Source: CAXXOK01 sp963664595 (lineage in GTDB: Bacteria; Bacillota; Clostridia; Christensenellales; Aristaeellaceae). From it: a stretch of DNA of 64,000 nt. The translations under genes were made by a program, and so were the position numbers. Below, one piece after another: positions 37,850 through 46,942 of this stretch. The stretch spans positions 1,302,001 through 1,366,000 of the forward strand of contig CAXXOK010000010.1 in assembly GCA_963664595.2 (NCBI GenBank), read 5' to 3'. A model generated the notes under the pieces. The model saw only the letters and a program-made list of their open reading frames with translations, searched no databases and was not told the origin of the DNA. Each line of letters opens with the position of its first letter. Positions within the stretch are counted from its first letter, which is position 1.

Positions 37850-38719
37850 ATGAAACACAACAAGATTTACGACATGCTTTTCCTGGCCCCAGGCTTTATC
37901 GTGTATATCATTTTCATGATTATACCGGTTGGCATGTGTTTTTATTACAGCCTGACCAACTGGGACGGAATCAGCACCACGTTCCGGTTTATCGGCGTTA
38001 AAAACTTTGTTACGCTTTTTCATGACGCATCTTTTTTTCAAACCTTGAAGGTCACCATGATCATCATGCTGCTGACGACCATTATCTACAACGTACTGGG
38101 TATCGTTTTAGCTGCGCTTCTCAATGACAAAAGCAAGCTGTCCGGCGTATCGCGCAGCGCAATCTTCATTCCCACGGTAATGAGCGCGGTCGTTGTCGCT
38201 TTTATCTGGTCTTATATGGTGCAAACAAATGGCGGGGTGATCAACACCCTTATTGTGGCAATGGGCGGCAAGGCGTTCGATTTTTATCAGAATCCCATGA
38301 CGACCATCATTGTTATCTCCGGGATTATATGCTGGAACAGCCTCGGCTTCTTCGTCGTCATATACCTTTCCACCTTATCTACGATACCCCAGGAGCTCTA
38401 CGAGGCCGCGAAGGTGGATGGGGCGGGATGGTATCACCGCTTCCGGCACATCACGCTGCCCCTGCTGGCGCCTGGGATTACGATCAACTGCATCCTCGCG
38501 GTTGCCGGAGGCCTGAAGCAATACGATCACGTGAAGGTGATCACAGGCGGCGGGCCGGGAGGCGCTACGCAGACCGTTACGCTGTTCAGCGTGGAAAAAG
38601 CCTTTGAATATAACCGCAGGGGGTATTCCTCCGCGGCCGTCATCATCCTGTTCATTATTATCGTCATCCTCACCATCATTCAGCTGTCCATTTCCAAATG
38701 GCGCGAGGTGGAGTACTGA
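37850..38719 (+). CDS. CUT1 ABC transporter permease (MalF/UgpA type)
   Basis: A 289-residue permease with six predicted helices. It begins MKHNKIYDMLFLAPGFIVYI and has the EAA loop ELYEAAKVDGAGWYHRFRHITLPLLAPG that contacts the ATPase. The start is ATG 37850 (GGAGG upstream), not the longer frame to 37724. No ATPase gene accompanies this importer, so a shared MsmX-type ATPase elsewhere is expected. Confidence 0.9.
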   Translation: MKHNKIYDMLFLAPGFIVYIIFMIIPVGMCFYYSLTNWDGISTTFRFIGVKNFVTLFHDASFFQTLKVTMIIMLLTTIIYNVLGIVLAALLNDKSKLSGVSRSAIFIPTVMSAVVVAFIWSYMVQTNGGVINTLIVAMGGKAFDFYQNPMTTIIVISGIICWNSLGFFVVIYLSTLSTIPQELYEAAKVDGAGWYHRFRHITLPLLAPGITINCILAVAGGLKQYDHVKVITGGGPGGATQTVTLFSVEKAFEYNRRGYSSAAVIILFIIIVILTIIQLSISKWREVEY

Positions 38720-38720
38720 C

Positions 38721-39548
38721 ATGAAAAAAGCAGTCATCGGCGTCCGAATTAAGAATATTCTCGTGCTCCTCTTCGCACTTGTCTATCTGGCGCCCCTGTA
38801 TATCGCGGCGGTCAACGCCGTTAAGCCATACGACGAGGTGATCAAGTCTCCCCTGCAGCTTCCCGTGCATGCCACGCTGCAAAATTTTGCAGATGCGTTT
38901 CAATCGTCCAACATGCTGGCGCTCTACCAAAACAGCATCATGATCACCGGTTTGTCCGTCGTCCTGCTAATTCTGATTACCTCCATGGCGGCGTATATCA
39001 TCGCCCGCAGAAAAGGCAGAGTATACCAGGCCCTTTATATATTCTCGCTTGCCGGTATTATGATTCCGCCGGTCGTCACCCTCATTCCCAGCATCAAAAC
39101 GCTCAGCGCCCTGCATCTTTTGTATACCATGCCCGGTTTGCTGCTGTTCTACGGCGGAACCTATTTCAGCACCACCATATTCATCTATGTCGGGTTTATC
39201 AAAACCATTCCTGCCAGTATCGATGAATCCGCCTATATCGACGGCGCGAACCCGATTCATACATTTTTTAAGATCATTTTTCCGCTTGTCAAGCCGTGCA
39301 CCGCAACGGCTGTTATTTTCCTCGGCATGTGGATTTGGAACGATTTTCTAAACCCGATGTATATCCTTGGTTTCCGCGGCGGCAAAACCATCACGACCGG
39401 CATTTACAACGCAATCGGGGCCTACACCTCCAAGTGGAATCTGGTCTTTGCCAACGTTTTGCTCGCTTCCCTTCCCATCATCATCCTGTATCTGTTTATG
39501 CAGAATACCTTTATGAAGGGCCTCACTTCGGGCGCCGTGAAGGGCTGA
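38721..39548 (+). CDS. CUT1 ABC transporter permease (MalG/UgpE type)
   Basis: A 275-residue permease, 1 nt after the previous gene. It shows VYLAPLYIAAVNAVKPYDEV at the start and the coupling loop SIDESAYIDGANPIHTFFKIIFPLVKP. Five to six helices. Forms the heterodimer channel with the preceding permease. Ends before a terminator. Confidence 0.9.
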   Translation: MKKAVIGVRIKNILVLLFALVYLAPLYIAAVNAVKPYDEVIKSPLQLPVHATLQNFADAFQSSNMLALYQNSIMITGLSVVLLILITSMAAYIIARRKGRVYQALYIFSLAGIMIPPVVTLIPSIKTLSALHLLYTMPGLLLFYGGTYFSTTIFIYVGFIKTIPASIDESAYIDGANPIHTFFKIIFPLVKPCTATAVIFLGMWIWNDFLNPMYILGFRGGKTITTGIYNAIGAYTSKWNLVFANVLLASLPIIILYLFMQNTFMKGLTSGAVKG

Positions 39549-39647
39549 CCGATAGCTCAATCGTTTGCATGGACCGCAGAGGGGCTTTCTTTCTTCATCA
39601 AGGCATCGGTTTTCCGCAATCACGCGGTTATACTATTTTTTCCATAT

Positions 39648-39681
39648 AAGCCGCTCCTGAGATGGAGACGGCTTTGGTTTA
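39648..39681 (+). terminator. Terminator of the CUT1 operon
   Basis: AAGCCG, CTCC / GGAG, CGGCTT (39648-39674) form a stem, followed by TGGTTTATG. Confidence 0.65.
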
Positions 39682-39999
39682 TGATTCACATTGATTGTCG
39701 TCCACATAGTAAGGGGTTAAATAATCCGATCTGTATGTTTATCATTCATCCTGTACAGGGAGGGTGAATGAAAGAGAAACCCGCACTATAAAGCCGTAAG
39801 GTTCGGGTGAATTACCAGAACGGCAAAAGCCACCACAGGGTCATTTACCATTGAGACGATACATACAAAGGTGAGCGTAGCTGCAACGCCGTTAAAATTG
39901 AGTTGTACTACGATTGAATATAGGAGTTCCCGAAGGATGGAATAGGTGCAATCAGGAAAATAGTACTCATTTGGTTAAATATCTGAAAAACCACAGCCT
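39682..39999. other. Intergenic region with no recognised gene
   Basis: About 320 nt, lower in G+C than the flanking operon. Frames are short and interrupted. No family match can be seen; it may be remnant sequence next to repeat copy C. Confidence 0.45.
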
Positions 40000-40090
40000 T
40001 GGTAAACGCTGAATATAGCGCTTGTGCGATGCTGTGATGGTGCGTTAGTTTTTCGTTAAATTGAAGATTGTGGAACCCGAAGTAGTTCAA
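40000..40090 (+). repeat. Dispersed palindromic element, copy C (right end missing)
   Basis: Begins GGTAAACGCTGAATATAGCG and proceeds CTTGTGCGATG, TGCGTTAGTTTTTCG, GGAACCCGAAGTAG, matching the left 90 bp of copy B2. The rest is lost at the junction with a broken gene. Confidence 0.75.
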
Positions 40091-40913
40091 CAAACCAATT
40101 TTCTGAACGTATCCATTCAAGCGGCATATTTTCTTAAAAAAGGATTATCCAAAACGGCGGAATATAGAAATATCAATGAGAGAGCTTATGATCTCTTGGG
40201 GGAACTGTTACTGCAGCAGAAAACTGAAACGCTTCTTGCAGAGATCGAAAGAAAGCCACTGGCAATACCAAGGATATAGATGCATTCACAACTCGCTACG
40301 ATGTGAAAAACCTCGCACGAATTAATCGTTATTTCCGATTGCAGCGTACTAGGACGTTCTTCAATCAGACATTACCCAAGATCGGACAGATTGCAGCCAT
40401 TCTGATTGCGGTGTTCGCAGTCGCCGGCGGAGTTGCTATTGCCACCAGCCATACAATCCGCGCACAGGTCATGGAAATGTTAGTTCAGATCGAAGAACAG
40501 TACACGGCGTTGAGTCTTGTAGAGGACACAAACGCATCCTTTGAAATTCCTTCAGATGAAATTCCTTCAGAGTGGGGTGGAGAATACTATCCAGCCTATA
40601 TACCAGAGTATTTTGAGGCCAGCACGGCCATCTCTTTCCCTAGCAATCACTTTGTTAAGTTCATCAATAGCGCATCAACCGCCATGTAAATAATCTTTAT
40701 GAATATGGAGATTCTGTATTGGCTAATGTTGATACCGAAAACGCCATAACTCAGCCAATCACAATCGGAAATGATGATTTCTTTTTAACGATTAAGGACG
40801 GTTGCAGATATGTTTATTGGGACAATGGTCGAGTGTTTTTTGTATTACAAACGAATGGGATCGCAGAAAGCGAAACTCTCCAGATTGCTCAGAGCGTTAG
40901 ACGGGTAAAATAA
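40084..40913 (+). pseudogene. Broken anti-sigma-like membrane protein (DUF4367-like)
   Basis: Three pieces in different frames join into one product: a helical part ending LLAEIERKATGNTKDIDAF, a membrane helix (IAAILIAVFAVAGGVAIATSH) with an outer part, and GDSVLANVDTENAIT...FFLTIKDGCRYVYW ending IAQSVRRVK. The last part resembles DUF4367 domains of anti-sigma-like proteins. Frame changes occur near 40250 and 40685, and the 5' end is replaced by repeat copy C, so no start remains. The damage by the repeat suggests true inactivation. The family call rests on a short C-terminal pattern. Confidence 0.55.
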
Positions 40914-40995
40914 TCCAGAGAATTCTCGAAAAGTATAACAAACACCATCTCAACATTGTCTATTGATATGAAAATATCGTTTGGAGGTATTTCTT

Positions 40996-41370
40996 ATGAA
41001 GAAAATTCTGGTTTCTCTTTCTCTGCTCTTGATTGTGGTCATGGCCGTCTCTTTTGCATCGGCATCCATCCTGTATACTTATACTTTCGGCATCTCTGCA
41101 TCGTTATCTTTTAGCGGCAGTTTTGCATACTGCAGCGGTATTGTTACACCATTGGGACCATATAATGCAACAATAACAGTCCGGCTTTTTAGGCAGGACG
41201 GAAGCAGCTGGATATTCGTCAAATCATAGTCAAGCAGCGCAACTGGCGGAAATCCCGCTGGTGCAGGCAGTTCGATTTCCGTATGCAGTGACACCTCTAA
41301 AGTAACATCGTATGGTGTCATTGGAGGTGGGTTGGAGTATCCGACGGCATCGATTATAAAGACTAAGTAA
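40996..41370 (+). CDS. Small secreted protein with an in-frame TAG
   Basis: ATG 40996 follows GGAGG and opens a signal peptide (MKKILVSLSLLLIVVMAVSF, cleavage near ASA). The mature part is rich in Ser, Thr, Gly and aromatic residues. The frame meets TAG at 41227, after 77 residues, but continues sensibly in the same frame (ATGGNPAGAGSSIS...LEYPTASIIKTK) to TAA at 41368. So the product is either 77 residues or, if the TAG is a mutation or error, 124. No family is recognised. Confidence 0.5.
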
Positions 41371-41391
41371 TTCTATTTATATCGACCTAAT

Positions 41392-41429
41392 AAAACTGCA
41401 CTATGCCTATTGAGGAAGAGTGCAGTTTT
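41392..41429. terminator. Bidirectional terminator
   Basis: AAAACTGCACT (41392-41402) pairs with AGTGCAGTTTT (41419-41429), with T-runs on both sides. Confidence 0.85.
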
Positions 41430-41980
41430 CGTACCAAATAATCATCTGTTTGAATTCTGTATTTACAAATTTCTGCTACTTTATAGAATCGTATCGTGGA
41501 ATTGATCACATCTTGTACATACTCCTTGTCCATCAGTTGTGATGTAATTATGATGTCAACTCTCACCAATGGAATGTTTGTAACTCTGGAAATCTTTATC
41601 GTCAGATAAAAATATTCCCTTCATCCCATAAGTATTAAATCATCTATAGCCTTTATTGTAAGCAAAAAAGGATACCCTTGTACAACACGCAACATCGCAG
41701 ATGGAATTGGCCACAAAATATGAAATGAGCCGGATATCACTGTACGAACAGCCGGTTGTGTGTTTTAGCGTTTCCCCGATACGCTGTTTTGCAAAAACCA
41801 CCCTGTACCTTGACAAACCGATTCATTGCGATCACCACCGCCGTTTGATGGCTCTGTTCTATCTTTTCAGGCTGTCTCGCTCCTGCAAAACAAACAGCAT
41901 CAGCGTATAGGTACATTGACCGCCTGACTGATGAAGCAAGCTTCACAGCTCCACCAGGAATCCTTTGTTTACTCGGCACA
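41430..41980. other. Intergenic region with no recognised gene
   Basis: About 550 nt between the terminator and the end of the ulaE-like gene. A plus frame at 41701-41910 and a minus frame at 41737-41979 have no ribosome binding site; neither resembles a known protein. It may be decayed sequence. Confidence 0.45.
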
Positions 41981-42814
41981 TTAAAAGCTTAAATTTCGAA
42001 TATAAGCTGCATGGCCGGACAAACGTTTCAACCAATTTTCCTTACGTTCATCCCACATTTCCGCTACAAATATTCTTACGCCCTGCGCACGGGCAGAGGC
42101 AACACCTTTTGTAAAATCCACATGTCCCTCCCCGAAATTCATGTCGCGGTATACACCTAACCGTGTTTCCTTCAGATGCATCGCAAGCATATGCCCATTG
42201 CCTAAACGGATATCCTCATACAAATCATGCCCGCAGAGTGCGGCCGCATTGGTCAGATTTCCCAAATCCGGGTATACGCCCAGATATGGTGATTGGATTG
42301 CGTCGATATACGCCATTGCCTTGCCGACTGTATCCATAAAAGGCGTTTCCATGGTCTCAAAACCCAGCGGTACGCCGTACCTTGCTGCAATTGACACACA
42401 GCGCTGCAGGTTTTCTGCAAACATCCTGCGCGTATCCGCACCGCTTTCCTCGTAATACACATCATACCCCGCCAGTTGAATCATACGGATCCCCAAGGCG
42501 TCGGCTATCTGTATGGCTTTTCGAAAAATATCCATCCCTCGCTCCCGCGTAGCCTGGTCCCGGCTGCCCAACGGAAATCTTCGGTGTCCGCTCAAGCACA
42601 TTGTACGGATTGGCAAACCGGTCTCCCGCATAGCCGCTGAAAGCTCGTCGCGCGTAGCGCTGCCGTATTCCAACCGTGACAACCGCTGCGGTGATTCGTC
42701 AATTGATAGTTCCAGAAAATCAAACCCGGCGCGCTTGGCTGCCGTCAGCCGCTCCGTCCACGACAGCGAATCAGGCGTCGCTTTTTCATATAAGCCCAGT
42801 CGAATCTCTTCCAT
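41981..42814 (-). CDS. L-xylulose-5-phosphate 3-epimerase (UlaE/SgaU type)
   Basis: A 277-residue TIM-barrel epimerase that turns L-xylulose 5-phosphate into L-ribulose 5-phosphate. It matches UlaE along its length: LGLYEKATPDSLSWTERL, GFDFLELSIDES, MCLSGHRRFPLGSRD, IQLAGYDVYYEE, YPDLGNLTNA, and MHLKETRLGVYRD. Metal-binding Glu, Asp, His and Glu positions appear intact (including VAEMWDE). The start is ATG 42814, 2 nt after the kinase stop. Last gene of the operon. Its product would need an AraD-type 4-epimerase, not seen in this window. Confidence 0.88.
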   Translation of the reverse strand: MEEIRLGLYEKATPDSLSWTERLTAAKRAGFDFLELSIDESPQRLSRLEYGSATRDELSAAMRETGLPIRTMCLSGHRRFPLGSRDQATRERGMDIFRKAIQIADALGIRMIQLAGYDVYYEESGADTRRMFAENLQRCVSIAARYGVPLGFETMETPFMDTVGKAMAYIDAIQSPYLGVYPDLGNLTNAAALCGHDLYEDIRLGNGHMLAMHLKETRLGVYRDMNFGEGHVDFTKGVASARAQGVRIFVAEMWDERKENWLKRLSGHAAYIRNLSF

Positions 42815-42816
42815 AC

Positions 42817-44319
42817 TTATCGCTCCAGGGAAGCCCACAAGGGTCGCATCGCCTGTGCCAGCGTGCAGAAATCACGGTACTTAAGCTGGTATACATCTGC
42901 GTATCGTGGGTCGGGTTGATAAACGCGGGCAACCTTCACCATTTTTTCAGCAGCCTGTGCCAGATCTGTGTACAGGCCGGCGGCTACCGCGGCAGTCATA
43001 GCCGCGCCCAGCGCACCCAGTTCCTTCACTTCAATGGTTTCAACAGGCATACCGAGGATATCGGCAAACATCTGTACCCAATCCGGCGAATTAGTTACGC
43101 CGCCGGCCAGTCGCAATGCTTTTGGCGGCGTTTGGCGGCTCTTGAGCAGACGCTCAATATGCAGTTTATGACCGAATACAACCCCCTCATACACCGCACG
43201 CACCAATTGCGCACGTGTGTTTGCGGCGGTTATATTGGCAAACATCGCACTGGCGTGCGCATCATCGCTGCCGCCGTACAGATAGGGCAGGAACACAGTA
43301 TGCGCATCGTCCGGCTTCACACTCATCACCATTTCATCCGCTACGGTATACAATGGCCTTCCGTTCGCAATTTCTTTTAAAAATGTATGCACAAACCATT
43401 CTTGATTGGAGGCGGACGTTGGCGAACACTCCTCCACCAGATATAAATCTTTCACGCAGTACAGGGAGTTCATCTTTACGCTGCGGTCCATAACCGGCGC
43501 GGGCGCAGCGTATTCGTTGATGCTCCAGGTGCCGGCAATCGCTGCCAGATATTCGTCGTTTACAACATTCATGGCAATGGCACAGGCATCGATATCAAAT
43601 AATCCCGCCGCCACCGTGGTGCCTTGCTCAAGGCCGGTCAGAGCCGCGCACTCTGCGGTAATCTCACCACAGATCTCTGCGGAGCAAATCAGCGGCGGCA
43701 GTTTGCCTTTCACCGATTCCAGTCCGAATATTCTCAATATCTCATCGTCATACGACGCCGTGTTGAGGTTGACCAGGTTCCAACCCGAAGTATCGGTAAT
43801 TTCGGCATTGGCACTGCCTGTCATCCGAAAGCGCAAATAATCCTTCACGCCGAATATCCACTGTGTATTTTCAAGCACCTCCGGTTGATTCTCCATGAAC
43901 CATTTAAGCAGCGCTACCGGCTGCGACGCCAGCACACTTTGGCACGTCAGCGGGAATACCGCGTCGGCAGTGCCATCCCGGTTCCATCTTTCAATAATCT
44001 CCCAAGCTCGGCTATCGGTAGACACAATTCCCGGATACATAGGGCTTTGGTCCTTCCCCCATAAATACAGCCCTTTACCGTGACCAGAGATTGATACTCC
44101 GGCGATGTCGGCGGGATTCACACCCGACACTGATATGGTTTCCCGAATCACCTCGCAATTCGTCTGCCAAAGCGCTTCCATGTCCCGTTCGGTAAATCCG
44201 TTTCGCGGTGTGAGCATAGGCGTGGTACGTTTGGCCGAGGCTAATTCTTCTCCATTTTGGGTGAACAGCACCGCCTTGGAGGTTGTGCCGCCATGATCAA
44301 GCCCTAAAACATACTGCAT
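42817..44319 (-). CDS. FGGY-family kinase, L-xylulokinase (LyxK)-like
   Basis: A 500-residue carbohydrate kinase. VLGLDHGGTTSKAVLF, GVSISGHGKGLYLW, STDSRAWEIIERW, and AGGVTNSPDWVQMFADILG are the FGGY domain motifs; the N-terminal half follows E. coli LyxK closely (LTPRNGFTERDMEALWQ). Together with the next gene, an L-xylulose-5-phosphate epimerase, this points to phosphorylation of L-xylulose or a near relative such as 3-keto-L-gulonate. ATG 44319 follows AAGGAAG. Confidence 0.87.
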   Translation of the reverse strand: MQYVLGLDHGGTTSKAVLFTQNGEELASAKRTTPMLTPRNGFTERDMEALWQTNCEVIRETISVSGVNPADIAGVSISGHGKGLYLWGKDQSPMYPGIVSTDSRAWEIIERWNRDGTADAVFPLTCQSVLASQPVALLKWFMENQPEVLENTQWIFGVKDYLRFRMTGSANAEITDTSGWNLVNLNTASYDDEILRIFGLESVKGKLPPLICSAEICGEITAECAALTGLEQGTTVAAGLFDIDACAIAMNVVNDEYLAAIAGTWSINEYAAPAPVMDRSVKMNSLYCVKDLYLVEECSPTSASNQEWFVHTFLKEIANGRPLYTVADEMVMSVKPDDAHTVFLPYLYGGSDDAHASAMFANITAANTRAQLVRAVYEGVVFGHKLHIERLLKSRQTPPKALRLAGGVTNSPDWVQMFADILGMPVETIEVKELGALGAAMTAAVAAGLYTDLAQAAEKMVKVARVYQPDPRYADVYQLKYRDFCTLAQAMRPLWASLER

Positions 44320-44397
44320 AATTCTTCTTCCTTTGCTCTGATGCTGTATAACGGGAAAGCAACGCTGCAGTCTGCAGCGTTGTGGATCCGCAGTTTT

Positions 44398-44823
44398 TTA
44401 TTTCACAATGCCTTTTTTCAGAATGATATTCCCGTATTGTTTCAGTTCGGAGGTTGACGCCACGCAGAATACCTTACGGCAGCGCTCGTAAAACGCGTAT
44501 CGTTCAATGGTTTCCGGCTCCATGGCATATCCGTGCGCAGTCAGGATTTCCCGGAAGGCGTCCCATAACTCCGGCTCCACCGTATCGCCTTTCACTTTCT
44601 CCATCAACGCATACGGGGCTTCCACATAGGTGTCCAGCGGCATCAGCTGCAGCACGGCGTCCAAAACCTCGGCTGCGCCGTGGCCGTTAAGCGGCACAAC
44701 CGGCACGCCCAGTGCGCATGCGGGGAAATTCCCGTCTCCAATGACAATTTCATCACCGTGTCCCATGTCCAGCAAGTGCTTCACCAGTTCGGAGGGCAGT
44801 ATTTTCGGTATCAAATTCAGCAT
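44398..44823 (-). CDS. FucU/RbsD-type sugar mutarotase, second paralogue
   Basis: A 141-residue mutarotase with MGHGDEIVIGDGNFPA, GHGAAEVLDAVLQLMPLDTY and FYERCRKVFCVAST, ending LKKGIVK, close to L-fucose mutarotase. The start is ATG 44823 after GGGGAG; an upstream extension to 44883 is rejected because it lies within the preceding gene. It stands 13 nt after the DUF6259 gene and implies that free aldose anomers are substrates in this pathway. Confidence 0.88.
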   Translation of the reverse strand: MLNLIPKILPSELVKHLLDMGHGDEIVIGDGNFPACALGVPVVPLNGHGAAEVLDAVLQLMPLDTYVEAPYALMEKVKGDTVEPELWDAFREILTAHGYAMEPETIERYAFYERCRKVFCVASTSELKQYGNIILKKGIVK

Positions 44824-44836
44824 GCGTATCTCCCCG

Positions 44837-46918
44837 TTACCTGACGATGACAGCGGACCGGGCCGGGATGACAATGCCGCCACTTGCGTTTTTCCACACG
44901 TCCGTATCTACGGTGCGGTACTGCGAAATCGTACCGGTAGCAAGCGCCGCGCTTACAGTTACCGCTTCGTCTTCATAGTTGCAGATCACAACCATGCTGC
45001 GCCCGTCACCAGCCTCGAAGCGGGCGTAGGGATGATGCGCCGCGCCGGACATCGTACGAACATCTGCGCCGACAGTATCTTTAAACTCGCCATCCCACAG
45101 GAACTCGCGGTACTCCCTGCGCAGGTTGTCCATCAGCGTGCCATAGGCCACAGTATCGGGAAAATCGTGCAGCCAGCCCTTAAAGTTATAGGGTTCGTAG
45201 CTCATGACATAGCGGTACAGCAGACACTGGTTAATCATATTGCGGTCGTTAAAGCCTACGATCGCCGTCATAAAGTTTGCCTGCGGGCGCATATAACGCG
45301 ACAGCGGTACATGCTTTTTGTCCCATGAGCGGAAATACGACATGCTATAGGCTTCCATTTCCCAGTCGTAACATGCTTCACCCGCCATCATGAAGTCGTT
45401 GCGCAAGCCCGGGGTCTTCTCAAGCATGTAGATGAACTCACGGTCGTCCTGATACACAGGCCAGCCGTATTTGTGGTTGTGTGTGGTGTCAAAGCACAGA
45501 AGTGCTGGAGAATGGTGCAGGCACTCGTCAAAAAGCATGCCGTCACAGTTGAGGTCAACCAGCTTGCGAAACTCCTTACGCGCCACTTCCCGGTATTGCT
45601 CGGAGCGAAAGCACATTGGGATCAGCCTTTTGGTGTTGATATCCAAAAGCTGCGCCGGCGTTTGGTATTCGTAGCCCATGTAGTGGTAATAGTCGCCGTA
45701 TGGATCTTTTACGGAGCAGTCGATCAACTCGTTACGGAACCATTCCGTTCCCCTGTCCGCCCAGGTAAACTTGGCGAACATAATCATTTTCACGCCCAGC
45801 GCCTGGCAATCGGCAATCGCCTGTTTGAGCTCTTCCAACGTGCCAAGCCGAGGGTCAAAGCTGTGCGATGGATTGCCCTGATCCTGCCCACCGTCGTTCC
45901 AGCCAACCAGTTGAATAGCTTTTACGCCATGACGGGCGCATTCGGCGGCAACTTTTGGAAGCTCTACAAAGCGCAGGCGCAGTTCGTCCTCAGGCGAATT
46001 GATGTGGATTTGCAGCCAGGAATGCACATCCTGTGCCCAATCCGGCGTTGTGGCTTCCCTGGTCCACGTCTGCTGCCATGCCTTGTAGATATCCACACCC
46101 TGCTGCCAGCCGCCGGTATAGGCTTCCAGCGCAATTGGCGTTAACTCACAGGTATCGCCGGGCTGGATGTAAGGCATGTGCACTGCGGCAAAGCGGATAT
46201 GCACCGGTTTATCTGCGATTTCATCGGCGTCGGGTACGCGCGAATCGATTGCTGAATCATAGCCGGGGCGCAGTTCGTTGTTCCAGGCGACCAGCTCGCT
46301 GCTGGCGTCCTTCACGCCGACGTACAGACCCTGCGTTTCACTGCGGATCAGGAAATACGGGCATGTGGGCGCGCCGACTGCCGCTGAGATCCTGGAAAAC
46401 TGCGTGGGATAATCCACGCTGTGGCAGCCTTCGTGCTGATCGAACGTCGGCCACATATTCCATTCCTGGGCGTGCGCGTATTCATAGGTGAACCCTTTCA
46501 TCCACGCCGCGCCCTCCGGTCGGGTTACATCGCCCAGATACGGACTGTATACGCTTTCCACCAAATACGGGGATCTGTTCTCCACCCTGGTGTGCCAAAC
46601 CGCTTGCCGTCCCTCCGCTTTCACGGTAATCGTCAGCTTGATATCCAGCTTTCCGGCGCGCTCCGAAAGCAGGCCATCCCAGATAAAGCAGATGGAATCG
46701 GCGTTCTTCTCAACAACCGGCGCGCTTTGCCTTTCCCCGTACACCGGATTGTTGCGCAATTCGTCGCTGACTGGCACCAGCAGCCGCCAGGACAGCCCCA
46801 GCGATTCGCGGCGCAGAATGTTCCAATCGGTATCCGCCGCAGTAAGCCGTACCAGGGCGCCTGTGCTTTTGTCAAATTCCAGCACTAGACTTTGTGCGTC
46901 CAACCGTACTGTCTTCAT
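44837..46918 (-). CDS. DUF6259-type putative glycoside hydrolase
   Basis: A 693-residue protein, without signal peptide. An N-terminal beta-sandwich (about 1-280) is followed by a TIM barrel: WLQIHINSPEDELRLRF, IQLVGWNDGGQDQGNPSH, VKMIMFAKFTWADRGTEWF, CDGMLFDECLHH, and a C-terminal small domain with NYEDEAVTV. This architecture matches DUF6259 proteins, which resemble GH36/GH-like retaining enzymes. Asp/Glu in NDGGQD and LFDECL are candidate catalytic residues. The start is ATG 46918 (AAAGGAG 9 nt upstream). Substrate unknown; operon context suggests release of the sugar handled by the kinase and epimerase. Confidence 0.7.
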   Translation of the reverse strand: MKTVRLDAQSLVLEFDKSTGALVRLTAADTDWNILRRESLGLSWRLLVPVSDELRNNPVYGERQSAPVVEKNADSICFIWDGLLSERAGKLDIKLTITVKAEGRQAVWHTRVENRSPYLVESVYSPYLGDVTRPEGAAWMKGFTYEYAHAQEWNMWPTFDQHEGCHSVDYPTQFSRISAAVGAPTCPYFLIRSETQGLYVGVKDASSELVAWNNELRPGYDSAIDSRVPDADEIADKPVHIRFAAVHMPYIQPGDTCELTPIALEAYTGGWQQGVDIYKAWQQTWTREATTPDWAQDVHSWLQIHINSPEDELRLRFVELPKVAAECARHGVKAIQLVGWNDGGQDQGNPSHSFDPRLGTLEELKQAIADCQALGVKMIMFAKFTWADRGTEWFRNELIDCSVKDPYGDYYHYMGYEYQTPAQLLDINTKRLIPMCFRSEQYREVARKEFRKLVDLNCDGMLFDECLHHSPALLCFDTTHNHKYGWPVYQDDREFIYMLEKTPGLRNDFMMAGEACYDWEMEAYSMSYFRSWDKKHVPLSRYMRPQANFMTAIVGFNDRNMINQCLLYRYVMSYEPYNFKGWLHDFPDTVAYGTLMDNLRREYREFLWDGEFKDTVGADVRTMSGAAHHPYARFEAGDGRSMVVICNYEDEAVTVSAALATGTISQYRTVDTDVWKNASGGIVIPARSAVIVR

Positions 46919-46942
46919 ATGCATAATCTCCTTTAACGTTTC

